DNA of 64,000 nt from Ornithodoros turicata (Eukaryota > Arthropoda > Arachnida > Ixodida > Argasidae). The notes under the pieces are model-generated. The model did no database searches. It was not told the DNA's origin and was given only the letters and a program-made list of their open reading frames with translations. The stretch covers positions 98,890,668 through 98,954,667 of the forward strand of contig NC_088203.1 of NCBI RefSeq assembly GCF_037126465.1, read 5' to 3'. The position numbers and the translations under genes were made by a program. Positions 1 through 12,039 of the stretch are shown here, piece by piece (position 1 is the stretch's first letter; each line of letters begins with the position of its first letter).

Positions 1-807
1 GCGCCATAAACAAATTGTAAACAAATCGCCTTTGTTTGAAAAAATAAAAGGGGGAGGGGAGTCTACATTGATTGCGGTGCAATCGCAGATAATGTCCTGT
101 AGGATCGGTATGCAAATTAGCAGTTCGATTGGAAACAACAACAATCGAAAAGGCAAGCAATCGTAAATCCATTAGTACGTTTCTTTTTCCTTTTGCATAA
201 CCTTGTCTCACTTTCGCTGCTTACTACTGGCAGTGCTATTGCGCAATATATGATAGCGTAAGAAGAATTAATATTCAATAACGGTACAAACATGAAGACG
301 ATACTGATGAATAATGGCATCAAAAAGTGAGCGAAAAATAGTCCATTAGCGTGGGAGCGTAGTAGCACTGCAACAACCAGATACCAGACTAACACGACGA
401 TATATCGAAGCAAAAGCTTCAGATGCACATCGAAGGTCGCCGATATTTCGAACAGACTCGGTTCGAAATATCGATGCATCCCGACCTGATGATTTTGCTT
501 CGATATACCTTCACCGGATTACTGGATTCTCCACTTCGATATAATTCGCTAGATTTGAAGCAAAAGTAGTAGAGTATCAACAGAAAGGTGCTATGTATAA
601 CATTGACGATTAAACATAGCTGGCGAATACAAATCTAAGCTATAACGAAGAGTGTAAGCTGTAATAGCTGAGGTTTCTAAGTGCATCAGGACATAGTCTA
701 AAGATAGAAGATACAAATTAAAGCCGAGGCCAACTATCAATTTAACCATATTTCCAAAGTTACAAAACGAAAAGTAGAAAAAAGTGTACGAAGAGAAATA
801 AACTCAC
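1..807 (-). other. First intron of gene B (partial)
   Basis: AT-rich sequence running off the left edge. No coding exon, SINE or recognisable transposon was seen. The open frame at 117-479 on the minus strand has no family features. Confidence 0.6.
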
Positions 808-888
808 CACAAGTACGAAGGTTCCTAGGAGCTCAGCGAGCATCTCTCGCACTGCCGTGCTCTTAACCTTCACTTTATCCAAAATCAT
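808..888 (-). CDS. Aquaglyceroporin gene B, exon 1 only (gene continues past left edge)
   Basis: First coding exon of a second MIP-family gene. From the ATG at 888 it reads MILDKVKVKSTAVREMLAEL then LGTFVLV and ends at donor GTGAGTTT (807). It aligns with gene A exon 1 (K..KS.A.RE.LAE..GTF.L), and its phase-0 intron falls at the matching residue. The reading frame stays open upstream to an ATG at 1101, which would add 71 residues; the 888 start better fits family length. No further MIP exon was found between 807 and 1. It lies about 20 kb downstream of gene A on the same strand, so the two are head-to-tail paralogues. Confidence 0.82.
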
Positions 889-2583
889 CTTGTCTTCCGA
901 AACTCTTTGGAACACTTTGCGGAAGAAAGTTTTGTCCCGCAATTCCCCCTTCTGAGAAAGAGCACACGCTGCAGGTACACCCAAGTCACAAAGCGCCTTG
1001 AAAATGCCGCTAATCAGGTGCACTACTCCCGAAGTCTGACTGATCGAGCAGTTGGAGTAACCTGAATCTTCCGTCTGAGCGCAGACGGCATTTATTTTCA
1101 CGGCGTTTCTGCGCGCCGGCTTGCGGATGCCTCCCTCATTGGTCGACGGAGAAGGTCACGTGAACGTGACGTCAAGAACGCGCGCCGGTCCGATCCCCAT
1201 ATGTGTGCGCGCACTGACGGCATTGTGTGGCTGGTATGTTTGCGGAAATGTCGTCTAATGCGGTCTGTCTGTGTGTTTTTGCCATGGGTGTCTGAGGTCG
1301 CGGACGACTTCCGTTTGCTTTGTTGTGGGTGACGTTCGGTAATGCTTAAACATGTTGTTGCTATGACGAACGACTTAACATGCATGCAAAAAACACAGCC
1401 GCCAAAAAAGATGTCATCACCGATATGCATGGTGGTTTACGAGTGTTTCTGATGTCAGCATTATAGAAGTAGTTTGTCTCTGGTTGCTATACCAGTGTCT
1501 TTCTTTTTTTTTTTTTCACTGTTCCTCGTTCCACGATTAGATGCTATAGGTTTAGCTCGAGTAATTGCTAAGCTAATCCTAGAGCCCAAAACCGAGTGGA
1601 GGTAACAGCAACCTTTGCACAAAAAAGCAGGGCATACAACGAAATAATGATGTTTTTCTTTAGATAGCTCACAAAGGAATTGTCGCACATGACAGCTGGG
1701 AAAGTTTCCTCATGCAATGCAGACCCCTGAATGGTGTCACCCAGATCCAGTGTTTTACACAAATATATTTCCTCATCCTCCTCATCATCGTCACGCAAAA
1801 TTGCGATTTCTCTTTTCTGTCCTTTTCGATGAGGGAAAGAATCACTCAACGGCGCCTGTCGTCGCTACCGATATATATTTATTTCGTAATGACAAATATG
1901 CCAAAAAAGACATTCGATGGGTGTTTTTCGGCTTTTTTTTCTCTTGGCATGTGCCCAAAATTAGAAATCATCTAGTTACTGTATACGCAAGAAACGCAGA
2001 ATACAAGCGAAGAAAAGACTGCTACAAGGCATCGAGTCTCGCTCTTCAGTCCTCTTACCGTGTAATTCACACGAGTGACATTCACCAAAATACTCCAGCG
2101 CAAGATGCGAAAAACGTCATAGCTTTCTGCTGTCACGTGACCGCGAGCTCTCAACGTCGTGTCTTCACGTGCACTGCTAACTGTGGGGAATATCCTGCGA
2201 CATAGCCGCATGATATTCCGTAACAGACGACAGGAAAAGACGCTGACGGTGTCATCTGCCAAGTGTCGTCTGCTAAGTGTCGTCTGCTAAGTGCGCAGTA
2301 TACGTCACACCCTATATTCTGGCATTGTGTGAATGCTCAACATAACACGGGACGGAACTTCGGCTCCGTGAGCAGTGTTTTCCCTTTTTCTTCAACTAGA
2401 ATATTCAGGCGAGGATGTCGCTCGTGTGAGTACATGGTTACGCTAAAAAGAGGGCGAAAATGTGCGTTTCCTGTAGAACATGTATTGAAGTTCCTCCGAT
2501 ACAAGACGACATTACCACCGGCATGGCCGTCTTGCAATAAACAAAAAAAAGAAACACATATACGAAACAAAACAAAAATAACA
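889..2583. other. Upstream region of gene B, no other gene seen
   Basis: GC-rich near 1105-1210, then AT-rich. The overlapping small open frames here share no recognisable domain. A tandem of the 14-base string AAGTGTCGTCTGCT (near 2261-2290) is the only local repeat seen. Confidence 0.5.
1156..1174. promoter_or_regulatory. Palindromic E-box next to a consensus CRE upstream of gene B
   Basis: TCACGTGA (1156-1163) is followed 3 bp later by TGACGTCA (1167-1174), the full cAMP-response-element consensus. It sits about 280 bp upstream of the ATG at 888 and 55 bp upstream of the alternative ATG at 1101, in a locally GC-rich stretch (1105-1210). Function is an inference from motif and position. 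Confidence 0.35.
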
Positions 2584-2584
2584 G

Positions 2585-2853
2585 CGGCATGGCCGGGTGG
2601 GTAAAAGCTCGTTTGTGGTAGCCAAGGTCGTGTTGAAGACTGGAAGGTGGTGAATTCGAATCGTGCCACTGGCTGTGTTGTCTGATCTTTTCCCTGTGTC
2701 TTCCGACAGCTTTTCGACATCGAACGTCGGCCACAGTTCACCTTGAAGTCGGCCCAGGACGCATACTGTGCCCCACTCCTTCCTGCTGTCCTCTTTCCAT
2801 CTGTCCACGTCTTGTATGCCGCTCATAGCTACAATTACTTCGCGGCGAAATAA
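2585..2853 (+). mobile_element. tRNA-derived SINE, subfamily 1
   Basis: Starts at GGCATGGCCGGGTGGG, has a degenerate Pol III B box around AATTCGAATC (2651-2660), and continues into a body with AACGTCGGCCACAGTTC and the 3' part TCCTTCCTGCTGTCCTC ending CTTCGCGGCG. The body matches the copies at 23483-23765, 47220-47345 and 57648-57790. Confidence 0.75.
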
Positions 2854-3163
2854 AACGAAACTACATTCTTCGGTCGCCTTCTTGTCGCCAAAATATCCAA
2901 TTTTGTTGCACTTGTAGTTGGAGCAGTAGGCGGTAAATATTCAACGTGTTCATGCGTAGACTGGATCATTGCATAAATTTTAAAACAAAATTAAGTAAGA
3001 CACTCCCGCACTGCATTAACGGCTCAGTTCGCGACAGTCTGTGCTAGAGTGGCCATATGTGCCTGGTGAAATGCATATACACAAACCGACCCTGTCTCGG
3101 AAGGCCGTTGAACGCAGGGGTAGGAGGAAAAAGCAAGCTTGGTGTAAGGAACTTGTATATGCA

Positions 3164-3287
3164 ACATATTCCTTGAGTATGAGACGCAATAGGAAACAGA
3201 CAAGAGCAGAAAACGTTTATTGCTGGTTTGAGTCTGGTCCCGCCGCGTGTACGTTTTCTTGTACTCCTCGTACTCAAGGAATATGTT
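3164..3287. repeat. Short inverted repeat
   Basis: AACATATTCCTTGAGTA (from 3164) is repeated in inverse as TACTCAAGGAATATGTT (ending near 3286), with about 85 bp between. Probably a small MITE; no protein is encoded. Confidence 0.5.
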
Positions 3288-3299
3288 TCAACGAGTTCG

Positions 3300-5165
3300 G
3301 AAAGCTAATCACGCTTTTCTGCGCAAGGCATGCTCGGAGCGGCGGGAGACGGCATCACTTTGACTTTCGGAATTCCTTCATCCCTCGTCCGTGGGCTCAC
3401 AAATGATTCAAGAAACGAGTGTAGCGTGGAAGTACGGACCCGAGAAGCGGAATATGCTGGTAATATCCCGATCAACGAAAATGTCCGGAGTGTCGCATAC
3501 TTGTCTAGAACAGTACTGAGTTTCATTAGGTAATTGCATATGCTTAATGACAATGCTAGAGGATTGTGTAGTGTTTGTTTCCACACCGACATCGCGCACA
3601 ACGTCAGCATTTTAAGAGTTCGTGTGTTGTTCGTACGGTAGCGCTGCTTTTTCTAACGGTTTAGCCCTGAATGTGAGTCGATTTTAAACAAACACAACGT
3701 GTTGGAAAATAGCAAGGCCTTGTGCTACCTTCCTTTAAATGCTGTTGTGAAGTATCTTAGGTGTTCGATACACCATTTTGTTTTTGCCACGTTCTGCATG
3801 AATGAATGCGATAAGTGCTTCGTCAAGTAGCCGCACTTTCTTCGTCGACCTCGTGAGCTAAAAGGCTTATATCTAGAGGCTTCTGTGTGGCGCCAGCAAA
3901 TTATCAGGAACACTACTCCTATAACAGGGAACATTACTTAAATAATGCCGTGGCAATATTGAAAAGGAAGGTTATTTGTCTCTAATCAATGACCTATTCT
4001 TATCACAAGATACACAGTATTGCTGGAATGACTCCAAAGACGCTTTATCCAACAAGGCCCTTGCTTATATCTCACAAAGCGTGGATCTCGATAAGAAATA
4101 TAGGTGAGAACTATATCGGATGCCTCCTGTAACTTTTCTCGCATAGCTCGAGTGAGCACTTCACACTGAATCGAGGTCGCAGGCTATAACACCGCAATCT
4201 TGACATAGTATCATACCTGGGTAGGAAGGAGTCCTCGTACGCGGGGGAGAAAATTCTGCGATATTGATTCAGGAGCGAGCACACAGTTTGAAGTAAGTAA
4301 ACAATAAGTGCAGCAAGGTGGGAATTGAGATCGCGGAGTAAATGTCCGTGTAGAGCATTAGTGTGGTCTCAATAGAGTTATCTAGCTCGGTGACACTTTA
4401 GTTCTCGAATGGTGGTAAAAATTGCAAGCCGAGATAACGTAATGGAAGCGGAATATTTTATGTCTGAATAGGAAGAGGTGTACTCCTGTCATTTCATACA
4501 AAATAGTCTTGCACTTCAGAGAACAACAACAGGCTATTCTTGTGTTGAGTGAACGGCAATTCAAAAGACATCACGTTCATCAGATCCTACTCAGGAGACT
4601 GCCTGACAACTAACGAAGGAAACAGCCTTCCAACAACAACAAAAATTACACGCACACAAACAATGTTAAAGTAACACCTCAGGCGTTGACGGCGTTCACT
4701 GAAAAGGCCACATGCACAGCTCATCAGTGAAAGGAAGGGAACAGAAAAGCAAGAAAGACTAAAAACGGTCAAGGTTCAATTTCGGTCAACTCGAGGGCAT
4801 CTCAGCGTGACTTTTACTTTGAGTAGACAGGCAATCTATGTTTCACCTTTGACGGGCGGCGGCACCGAAGGGCAACGCATCGATGATTGAGGATGCGCGC
4901 CAGATTTGCGTGGCCATCGTCTTAACCCTTTCGCCGAAGAACCTGTCCATCACGAGCGAGAGCTCTGACGTCCGCGTACGGTGCCGTTTCATCAAGTGGA
5001 CGTGGGATGTTTTGAAGCGCCGTGTTTTCAATGGGACTCAGCTTCGCATCGGTTAACTGAGAAGGGAAAGTTTGGGGTCGAGATGAGTTTATTATTATCT
5101 TTTATTATTCGAATTATTAGTATTATATATACTTGGAGGTTAGTTAACGAGCTAAGGGGTCATGA
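3300..5165. other. Intergenic sequence, nothing recognised
   Basis: No open frame with family features and no strong repeat was seen. Confidence 0.5.
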
Positions 5166-6003
5166 TTAAAGGTACTGTAAAGCAGTAGACAAGCATGATA
5201 TGCCGGTGATGTGACTAGAGACTTTGTTGCTTCTAAATACCATATGCGGACCCATACGACCGACAACGCGCTATAAATATTTTTGATTTGCCATGAAAGA
5301 TGCGGCGTAGAGGAGCGGTGCGACGCCTGGTGTCAAACAACCCACTGTACAGCGGGCAACACTGAAAATTGGTATTACACACTATTACATCGGAACTTCG
5401 TTATTTTAGTAACCATATTATTAGTTTTCCTGTTTACCTATGCATTCTGAAACCCCCGTTAACAGTTTAACCTTTTAACCCATGTTTTTGCGAAGTAACC
5501 CAGCGCTGACCGCTGTTCGATGGAGGCTCTCCCTACTTCTCTGCTGCGCCTGCGCGCTCCTCCCGTTCGCGGCCTCTTTCGAACGAACAAACTCTCTCTG
5601 TGAACCTCTGTGAACAAACAAGTCCCGACGCTGTCTGGCTTCTTGAACGTCTGACACATTTTTTTCAACGGCTCAGCATTTCATTTCAGTTCGCTTATCC
5701 GTTTATCCTCAGATGTGGATCGTTGTGTGGATTGCAGGGGCGGATTTTATGGTGGATTGTGATGGTTTGTTATGTCGGGCCCAGTGTTATATGCATGCAA
5801 TGTGGTTGCCGCCATATGTGTCAGGAGTACGGATTCATTTCGAATACCTAGTACAGTGTTGCCCGTAATCTTTAATTGTAATTTTCTAATTAATTGAACC
5901 GTCGATTGGAATGAAACTTGCGCAGTTTTTGCCCTGGTGGCTTGGGCTATCGAATAGCCACACTAAATGATATTTGATCGGTGCTGCTTTACAGTATCTT
6001 TAA
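5166..6003. mobile_element. Possible MITE with 22-bp terminal inverted repeats
   Basis: TTAAAGGTACTGTAAAGCAG at 5166 is mirrored by CTGCTTTACAGTATCTTTAA ending at 6003. Interior about 790 bp, non-coding. No target duplication was identified. Confidence 0.45.
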
Positions 6004-6485
6004 GGTACACATTCTGATGAGAGACTTCTCAGTTGTTTCAAAGCAATGCCTCGAGAGCATGCTAATCACTTTCATTTCAGTTTCAGACTAAAGTCATTTC
6101 AGTCATGCAGCTATGCTCAGGTTCATTTTTCTACCAGCATTGCGTCTACATATCTCTATGGTATGAATGAATGTGACCTGTGCAATATTGTATGCGGTTT
6201 TAAACCTAAGAAGTTATCTGGTTGCGACGGTATTAGCGTTGGAGAGTTACAGCGTAATTTTCTGGTTTCTGAAAGGTGGGTTTTGGTTTCCGGGTTTCGG
6301 TGTTTATATTTTCCGTAGTATTACGAGATACGGCTAAGATACGTGACAATGAGAAGTTATCCTGTTATATCATTATGTTATAAGCCATTTTAATCTTGCA
6401 CTAGTGTAATTTGGTTTGGCGTTCATTTTTTACGCTTTTCGAGAGGACTCAAAAAATTATAAACATCGAAAACCGGAAACGAGAT

Positions 6486-6560
6486 CTCGCAAACGATTGC
6501 ACCTAACTTAGTAAGTTTAGGTTACCTAAACTTACTAAGTTAGGTGCAATCATTTGCGAG
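6486..6560. repeat. Near-perfect palindrome of 75 bp with almost no loop
   Basis: Arms of about 37 bp meet at TTTAGGTTACCTAAA (centre about 6523). The inner part CACCTAACTTAGTAAGTTTA is perfectly mirrored; the outer CTCGCAAACG / CATTTGCGAG has one mismatch. Would form a strong cruciform. No flanking gene explains it. Confidence 0.85.
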
Positions 6561-6834
6561 TTCTTGTGGGCGAAAGCTAAAATCCTGTCACAAATTTCCC
6601 AAAAGGTGGCAAAACATTGCGGTAAAATGTGTAAGGTGAAGCACCTTCAAGATAAGGCATGTTCATCACTCGCATTAGTAGCATCCCTGCAAAGCAAAGT
6701 AGCATGAGGCAACAGATTACCACAGATTATCCGCACATGGAGGTTTCACTTCACTGGGATGGTTATAAATTATAAACAATTGTAAGTTTGATCGGCACAT
6801 ATCGACACTTACTATCACGGTTTACAACTTGTTG

Positions 6835-6955
6835 TGTTTGTACGTAACTAACTTCATTCTCATATCTCACATCTATTGTTTCGTGTGTGTTTGTAATGGG
6901 CTAGTGTACTGCTCTCCAGCGGTGAATCACGATTGATTTGTTGTTGTTGTTCCTC
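6835..6955 (+). mobile_element. Short retroelement 3' tail ending in (GTT)n
   Basis: Contains TAGTGTACTGCTCTCCAGCG then a (TTG)n tail. The same unit lies at 11700-11796 and 32125-32262 on the plus strand, with a related tail at 30985-31050 on the minus strand. The upstream portion CATTCTCATATCTCACAT is shared with the 32-kb copy. Confidence 0.6.
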
Positions 6956-7239
6956 AAAATTTGCGCCCCATCTCAATACTAGCTGCCAATTTTATCGCAG
7001 ATAATGGAGAAGCGTGTTCTTTCATTAGCCTCTTCTTGCTGAGATAAGCTTGACTTGGTTTGTGACACTCATACGGCGTTGTTAAAATAGGAGCATTGTT
7101 AGTCTCGTGGAGGTCTTTAAGGGGCAATTATATGTTCCCTGGAGGGGCTAGTTGATGACAGGTGACGTGTCACCAACAGGTGTTGATGATTCCAAAGGTG
7201 ACGGAGACCTTGGTGCATATGAACGCTACTGGACCATTG

Positions 7240-7715
7240 GGGGGGTGGGGGTATGTTTATGAAAAAAAAAGCGAGGAAAGGTTTGTCCGGCATAGACCGA
7301 CTTGCTATTCCTTTCATAAAAACAAAACGAAAAAAGGAAAGAAAACTGAATGAAAGAAAGGAAACGTAAAACAGGAAAGAAAACAAGAAAAAGGAAAGAA
7401 ACGGAAAGAAAACAAAAAAAAGAGAGAAAAGAAACACGCACATACACACAGACAGATACACAAAAGGGCCTTAGAGGCTGGTTGAGAGGCCGGTGGCACG
7501 GAGAAAGCTCAAGAGGGCAGTCGTAACTGCCCATGGGTCCAACACCTTGCCTATGGTAAAGCGGCGGTGGTCGATTGCATGCAGTTCGCGCTGCAAGATC
7601 TCGCGCTCCCGCTGGTAGTCAGAGCAGTCCACAAGTAGGTGGTGCAGGTCAGCGCGCACATTGCATGATGCACAAAGCTCCGATGGTGCACGGCCGAGGC
7701 TTTGACCCTGCTTTG
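7240..7715 (-). pseudogene. LINE 3' end: C-terminal ORF2 remnant plus tail
   Basis: The minus strand encodes SLGRAPSELCASCNVRADLH then HLLVDCSDYQRERE, and ends KVLDPWAVTTALLSFLRATG-LSTSL before a stop at 7471. This is the C..C...HLL..C..Y pattern found at the end of non-LTR retrotransposon ORF2. Downstream comes an A/G-rich stretch, then the tail motif GGACAAACCTTTCCTCGC and a C-run at about 7240, shared with tails at 9280 and 12712. Strongly 5' truncated. Confidence 0.7.
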
Positions 7716-7979
7716 ATCACCTGAATCCTCATCTCCATCATCATCTCTCACTATCTACAAATGGCACTGGGGTAGCGCCCAGCCTGCTGTCCGGCATCAG
7801 CCCCATCTCATCATCGTCTCTTTATGTGTGTGTGTGTGTTCCCTGGATAGAAACCTTCGTGCGACCGCGCTTTCGGTTGACATTTCCTAAGCGTTCGGCA
7901 CTATTAACCATGTATGTTTATTGCTGTTGCTGAAGCTCTTTCCTATAGGTTTTAGAGGCCCGTTCTACAAATTGTTCAG

Positions 7980-9235
7980 GTCTTGCCTGGAAAACAGGTC
8001 TCAGGCAGTGTTGATATAGGGGGTAAGCTGTGCAGTACTTTACTTATCCGAACTCGAGTTCCTCAGTGTTCCTGTCTAGCCTGTCTAGTTAATGTTACTG
8101 TAAATGATCTATATGTAAAGTGGTTGACAGCGCTCATGTTTTTCAATGCCCGGACGATATGCTTCTTCTCGTAACTCATATTTCATACAGCGACGTCTTA
8201 TCTCCCTTTCCTGCTTATGGATTCTTTTGTCTCAAATTCCATATGTGTAAACCTAGCTGAGTCGAAACTTATTTGCTTTCGCAGTCCTCTAAAACATCTA
8301 GTTTGTGATTTACCCTTTGATTTTACATGCCTGAACGTATTTTAATTGCAATTTCATACCTTTGCTCAAGTTTTTTCACTAAGTATCTTAGCGTTCACTT
8401 TGACACAGCGATATGGAATATAACAAACACATGTCAATCTTGTTGGCGAATTTCCCCATTCATTATCATTAGTGTATTTGTCGTTGTTGTTATTATTGTT
8501 GTTGGCAGAGTCAGGTAGTGTCACGTGGCTTTTGTACAATATTAAGACATTTACTCCCTACGCCATTCGGAAGATTATTTTACAATCCCTAGGTTATTCC
8601 CTCACGGTCTCACAGTTTCCTTCAATTGTTTTAAAATCGGCCCTAAAAAGTGTATCTGATACGGCTATTTTGGGTTTAATGTTAACCTATTTGGTCAGAA
8701 CAACATTTCAATGTTCGATGAACTCTTCGTTCAGATTGTAATCTTGAAACACTCTTTTCCTAATGCCTCTAATAAACTAAATACCTGCTCTCGGCCGCTA
8801 CGACACCCTGATTTATATTCCTTACCGCAAACTATGGCAAAGGGCAGCGAGAGTATTACATCCCGCACATATTAAACAATCTTCCGCCTGATTATCGTCC
8901 CATATCATCGTCATCATCTATCTCTCTATCTCTCCGCCTGACTCTTTCCTGTCGAAGCAAGCGTATCTATCTGTGATGTGATGTGATGTACACTCGATGG
9001 TTATGATTAATTGGTGGACTATCTTTTCTTGCATAACCCATGGCTTCTCGCGCCTTGGTAACATCATTGTTGTGTAATCCATCTCTCAGTATTCTATGCG
9101 CACTTTTTCTTTAGGTGTTTTGAGTGTTATTTTTCGCGATTTGGGGTCTGTCGGTGCTTCCCCACAAGCCTTCTAGGCTTAGGCGGGGCAGTTTTGTTCT
9201 GCTATGCTTAGTTTGCAATAAATCGAATTGATGTA
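7980..9235 (+). pseudogene. Degraded LINE (RT remnant and 3' tail)
   Basis: A frame at 7983-8172 preserves the outline of RT motifs: RTRVPQCS (for GVPQGS), VNDLYV, and a decayed YxDD region ending RTICFFS. Around 8380 KYLSVHFDTAIWN resembles the YLGVxFD thumb motif. Frames are broken throughout. The end near 9150-9235 has CCCCACAAGCCTTCTAGGCT and AATAAATCGAATTG, as in LINE 3' ends. Assignment is by motif outline only. Confidence 0.55.
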
Positions 9236-9279
9236 AATTGATTCTTTACTTTGTGTTTGCACCACGAAGCCACTGTGGA

Positions 9280-9500
9280 CAGGGGGGGGGGGGTATATGT
9301 TTATTCATAGAAAAGGAGATGTCAGCCAAGCAAGTGCCGGCTTGCTACTCCTTAAAAAAACACAGACAGATGCAGAGAGAACCCAAGGAAGAAGCGAGAG
9401 ACGGAGGAGCTATAGTATATGCGTTCTGGGACAAACTTCAGGGGGAACCACTGTGGAGATCTGCCTGCAATCCAACGCGGCCGGTTATAGTGTCTTGATT
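9280..9500 (-). mobile_element. LINE 3' tail fragment
   Basis: Shares with 7240 and 12712 the order: C-run, CATA(A)ACATA-like spacer, T-run, then GCAAGCCGGC-type sequence on the minus strand. No coding remnant is left. Confidence 0.5.
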
Positions 9501-9699
9501 TACAAGATCCGACGCTTTCAACGATCATGCTCATATGATCGTGCAAAATTTTAAAGAAAGAACTAAACTCGATAAAACCAAAAAATCTCAACGACGTTGA
9601 TAGGTGCACATTTTACTTCCTACCGAATTTAATCTTTGTACACGGAATTGCAACTTTATGTTTATATTTCTTTATTTGAAAATCCCCACCTCCTTTCTA

Positions 9700-9900
9700 T
9701 AGTGCCGTAGTTATACACCTCTGATAGCACCACGGCCGCGGAGATAAATAAATATTGTAAGTACCGCATTAAAACAAAACAAGCTAATTGCATTGAACTG
9801 ACGTGGAAAAACAATAATAATACCTTTTATTTTATTTATTTATTTTATTTATCGTTTTATTTAACTTTTATTATATTATTTTAATTATAACCTTTTATGG
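9700..9900. repeat. AT-rich (TTTA)n low-complexity stretch
   Basis: Repeated TTTATTTAT units at about 9825-9890, with no gene features. Confidence 0.6.
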
Positions 9901-10494
9901 GGATCGCACCATTGGCAAAAGAAAGAAACACAGAAAGCTGCAAAAAGCAAAACTAACGAATTAAAACCCACAAATAGGAAACGGATTCTACAATATATTG
10001 ACGCGGATAGCAGATTACACCCCTGATAGGAAAAGCCCCCGGTACAGTCACCCCGCAAACGTGAATTAGCAGGAAAAGATAGAAGAGTAACGGGATTTTT
10101 CGGTAGCATCATTAAGTATTTATAGCGAAGTGTCGACTGTGTGCATCGCAGGCGTTATTTCAAAATGGTTCCTGAATAAAACATGTGAGCTCAATACACT
10201 TTCCTGTTGAAGGAAGATGAGAGGGGATTCCGAAGCGAACCGCTCCAATGATCCCATCTCGGAGGAAGTGCTGCTGGAAAATCACTCACGAATTCTCCGA
10301 GGAACTGTCCAAGTGTAGCCTATATGAGTGGCCTTCTAGTGACAAGCTCTAAATCGCCTTCTCTGTTTTCGTAGTAGTGAGGAATTCGCATAACCCCTTC
10401 GTGCTATGTTCTTTTTTTTTTTCTTCTTCTTTCTTTACTTTTTTTTACGCTGCAAGCCGGTTAGTTGGTTGATTGGTCGCGTTTACTCGCAATG

Positions 10495-10895
10495 CTCGCG
10501 TATGCCTCTCGTGTGGACTCCCGAGCCTTCGACATCACGAAACTGTTAGGTCCTCTTTCGTCCGACAAGGCGCTAAGGGAACTTGAAGACTTTTTGCATG
10601 CAACCGGGCTTATGGACATCCTATGACACGGTGAATGTGTGATGTGTCCTGTGTGTGCCCCCGGCGATTCCGCCACTTTACTCTCACTTGGGCGCAGCTC
10701 TTGAACTTTTGACCTACATGTTGAACTCCATTATCATTTCTGTTCGTCTCTGGACATAATCCCTTTGTGTTTTCATCATCTCATCATCTACTTGAACTCT
10801 CTGTATTAAGTGTACTGGGGTAGCCAGTTTGACTTCGTCGAAACTAACATCCCCATTTTTTTCTTTATTCACATCACATCACATCACATCACGCT
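10495..10895 (+). pseudogene. LINE 3' end with (CATCA)n-type tail
   Basis: The plus strand reads FDITKLLGPLSSDKALRELE then DFLHATGLMDIL and a stop near 10626, the counterpart of the ORF2 C-terminus at 7471. The 3' sequence ends GGGGTAGCCAGTTTGACTTC and AACATCCCCATTTTTTTC, then (CACAT)n. Similar tails occur at 12970, 13570, 13985, 15540, 43090 and 57548. Confidence 0.65.
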
Positions 10896-11040
10896 CGCGT
10901 ATGCTCGCAATACCAATCTAGATGGATAGACAAAATCATTAGCGATGTACAGAAACAAATGGATATAACAAGATACAGGATTTTTTCCCTTTAAAAGCCT
11001 TTTCGAGTACGTAGTTATTTCGAAATATTATTTTATCAGT

Positions 11041-11349
11041 AATAGACCTCTGCCTGTTTGTAAACAAATGACGTCATAGTGTTCGACAGCGCCACCAATT
11101 TGGTAGAGTTAAACTACGCTGGAAGCTGGGGGGGGGGGGGGGGGCGAACAAGGTCGCGCCCGAAAACCACAGTCTTGAGGGGACTACGATGATCCCTGAA
11201 AGGGAAGCGACCTTCGGTCCTACTTTACTTTCAATAGGAGGCAGCGCATAAGTGCCCATTCGTGGAACCCAGCCCTCCCCTTCCAATTTGTTTCGGTTTC
11301 ACTCTGTCTACCAACGTCATTGATGACGTTTCTCGAGTAGAGGTCTATT
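11041..11349. mobile_element. MITE with AATAGACCTCT termini
   Basis: AATAGACCTCTGCC at 11041 is mirrored by AGAGGTCTATT ending at 11349. The interior is non-coding and holds a run of about 16 G at 11130. Confidence 0.6.
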
Positions 11350-11382
11350 CGAAACCAAGGTAGACCGAATTCGATCAGCACG

Positions 11383-11601
11383 TACAGCTTGGGACAAAAG
11401 TTTACGGAACACGGGGATGTCGCATTTCTGCATTGGTGCGACACCCTAACAGCAAATAGGAGTGAACTCACATACTAAGAGATGGACAGAATGGCCAGTC
11501 ACCCGTTCCTTATTCGATCTCTTCCTGTTAGCTAGCAGGGGGCCGCTCAGATGATGAAATACGCTACTACCGTGTTCCGTAAACTTTTGTCCGAAGCTGT
11601 A
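11383..11601. mobile_element. Tc1/mariner-type MITE (TACAGC...GCTGTA)
   Basis: TACAGCTTGGGACAAAAGTT at 11383 is mirrored by AACTTTTGTCCGAAGCTGTA ending at 11601, and the mirror continues through ACGGAACACGG. TA at each end is the expected target. Total 219 bp, no transposase. Confidence 0.8.
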
Positions 11602-11699
11602 CCAGCCTTCCACGATACAATGTAATGCGAGTTAGGACAATTTATGGTAAACATCAAAGGAAATATTATATTCCAACAGTTTTCAATGCCATTCCTGGA

Positions 11700-11796
11700 C
11701 ACTTGCTTGTTTCGCGTGTAATGGGGTAGTGTACTGCTCTCCAGTGGTGAATCACCCCAGGTCATAGTCACGATTTATTTGTTGTTGTTGTTGCTC
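11700..11796 (+). mobile_element. Short retroelement 3' tail ending in (GTT)n
   Basis: GTAGTGTACTGCTCTCCAGT followed by GGTCATAGTCACGATTTATT and (TTG)n; second copy of the 6835-6955 family. Confidence 0.65.
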
Positions 11797-12039
11797 CACG
11801 AAACCTCAAAACGCAGTGCTAAGAAATTAACTAAGAAACGGCTACTGTACAAATAATGACCATTGCATAATGTAAGCGTTGAATTTCTAGGCACGCCTCT
11901 TGAACGATATGTTGTTTTACTGCATAGAATTACGATACGTTGGCATTAGTATGCTTCTTCAACTTGTTGTGTTTAGTCCACGTTGTATGTAATGCATTTT
12001 TGTATTTCTTTTTTCTGTTTTGTTTATTCTCTTCTATTT

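Noticed and set aside
7117..7461. Phe/Leu/Ser-rich frames resembling membrane proteins
   Set aside because: Translation of a GAAA-rich low-complexity tract in a LINE tail.
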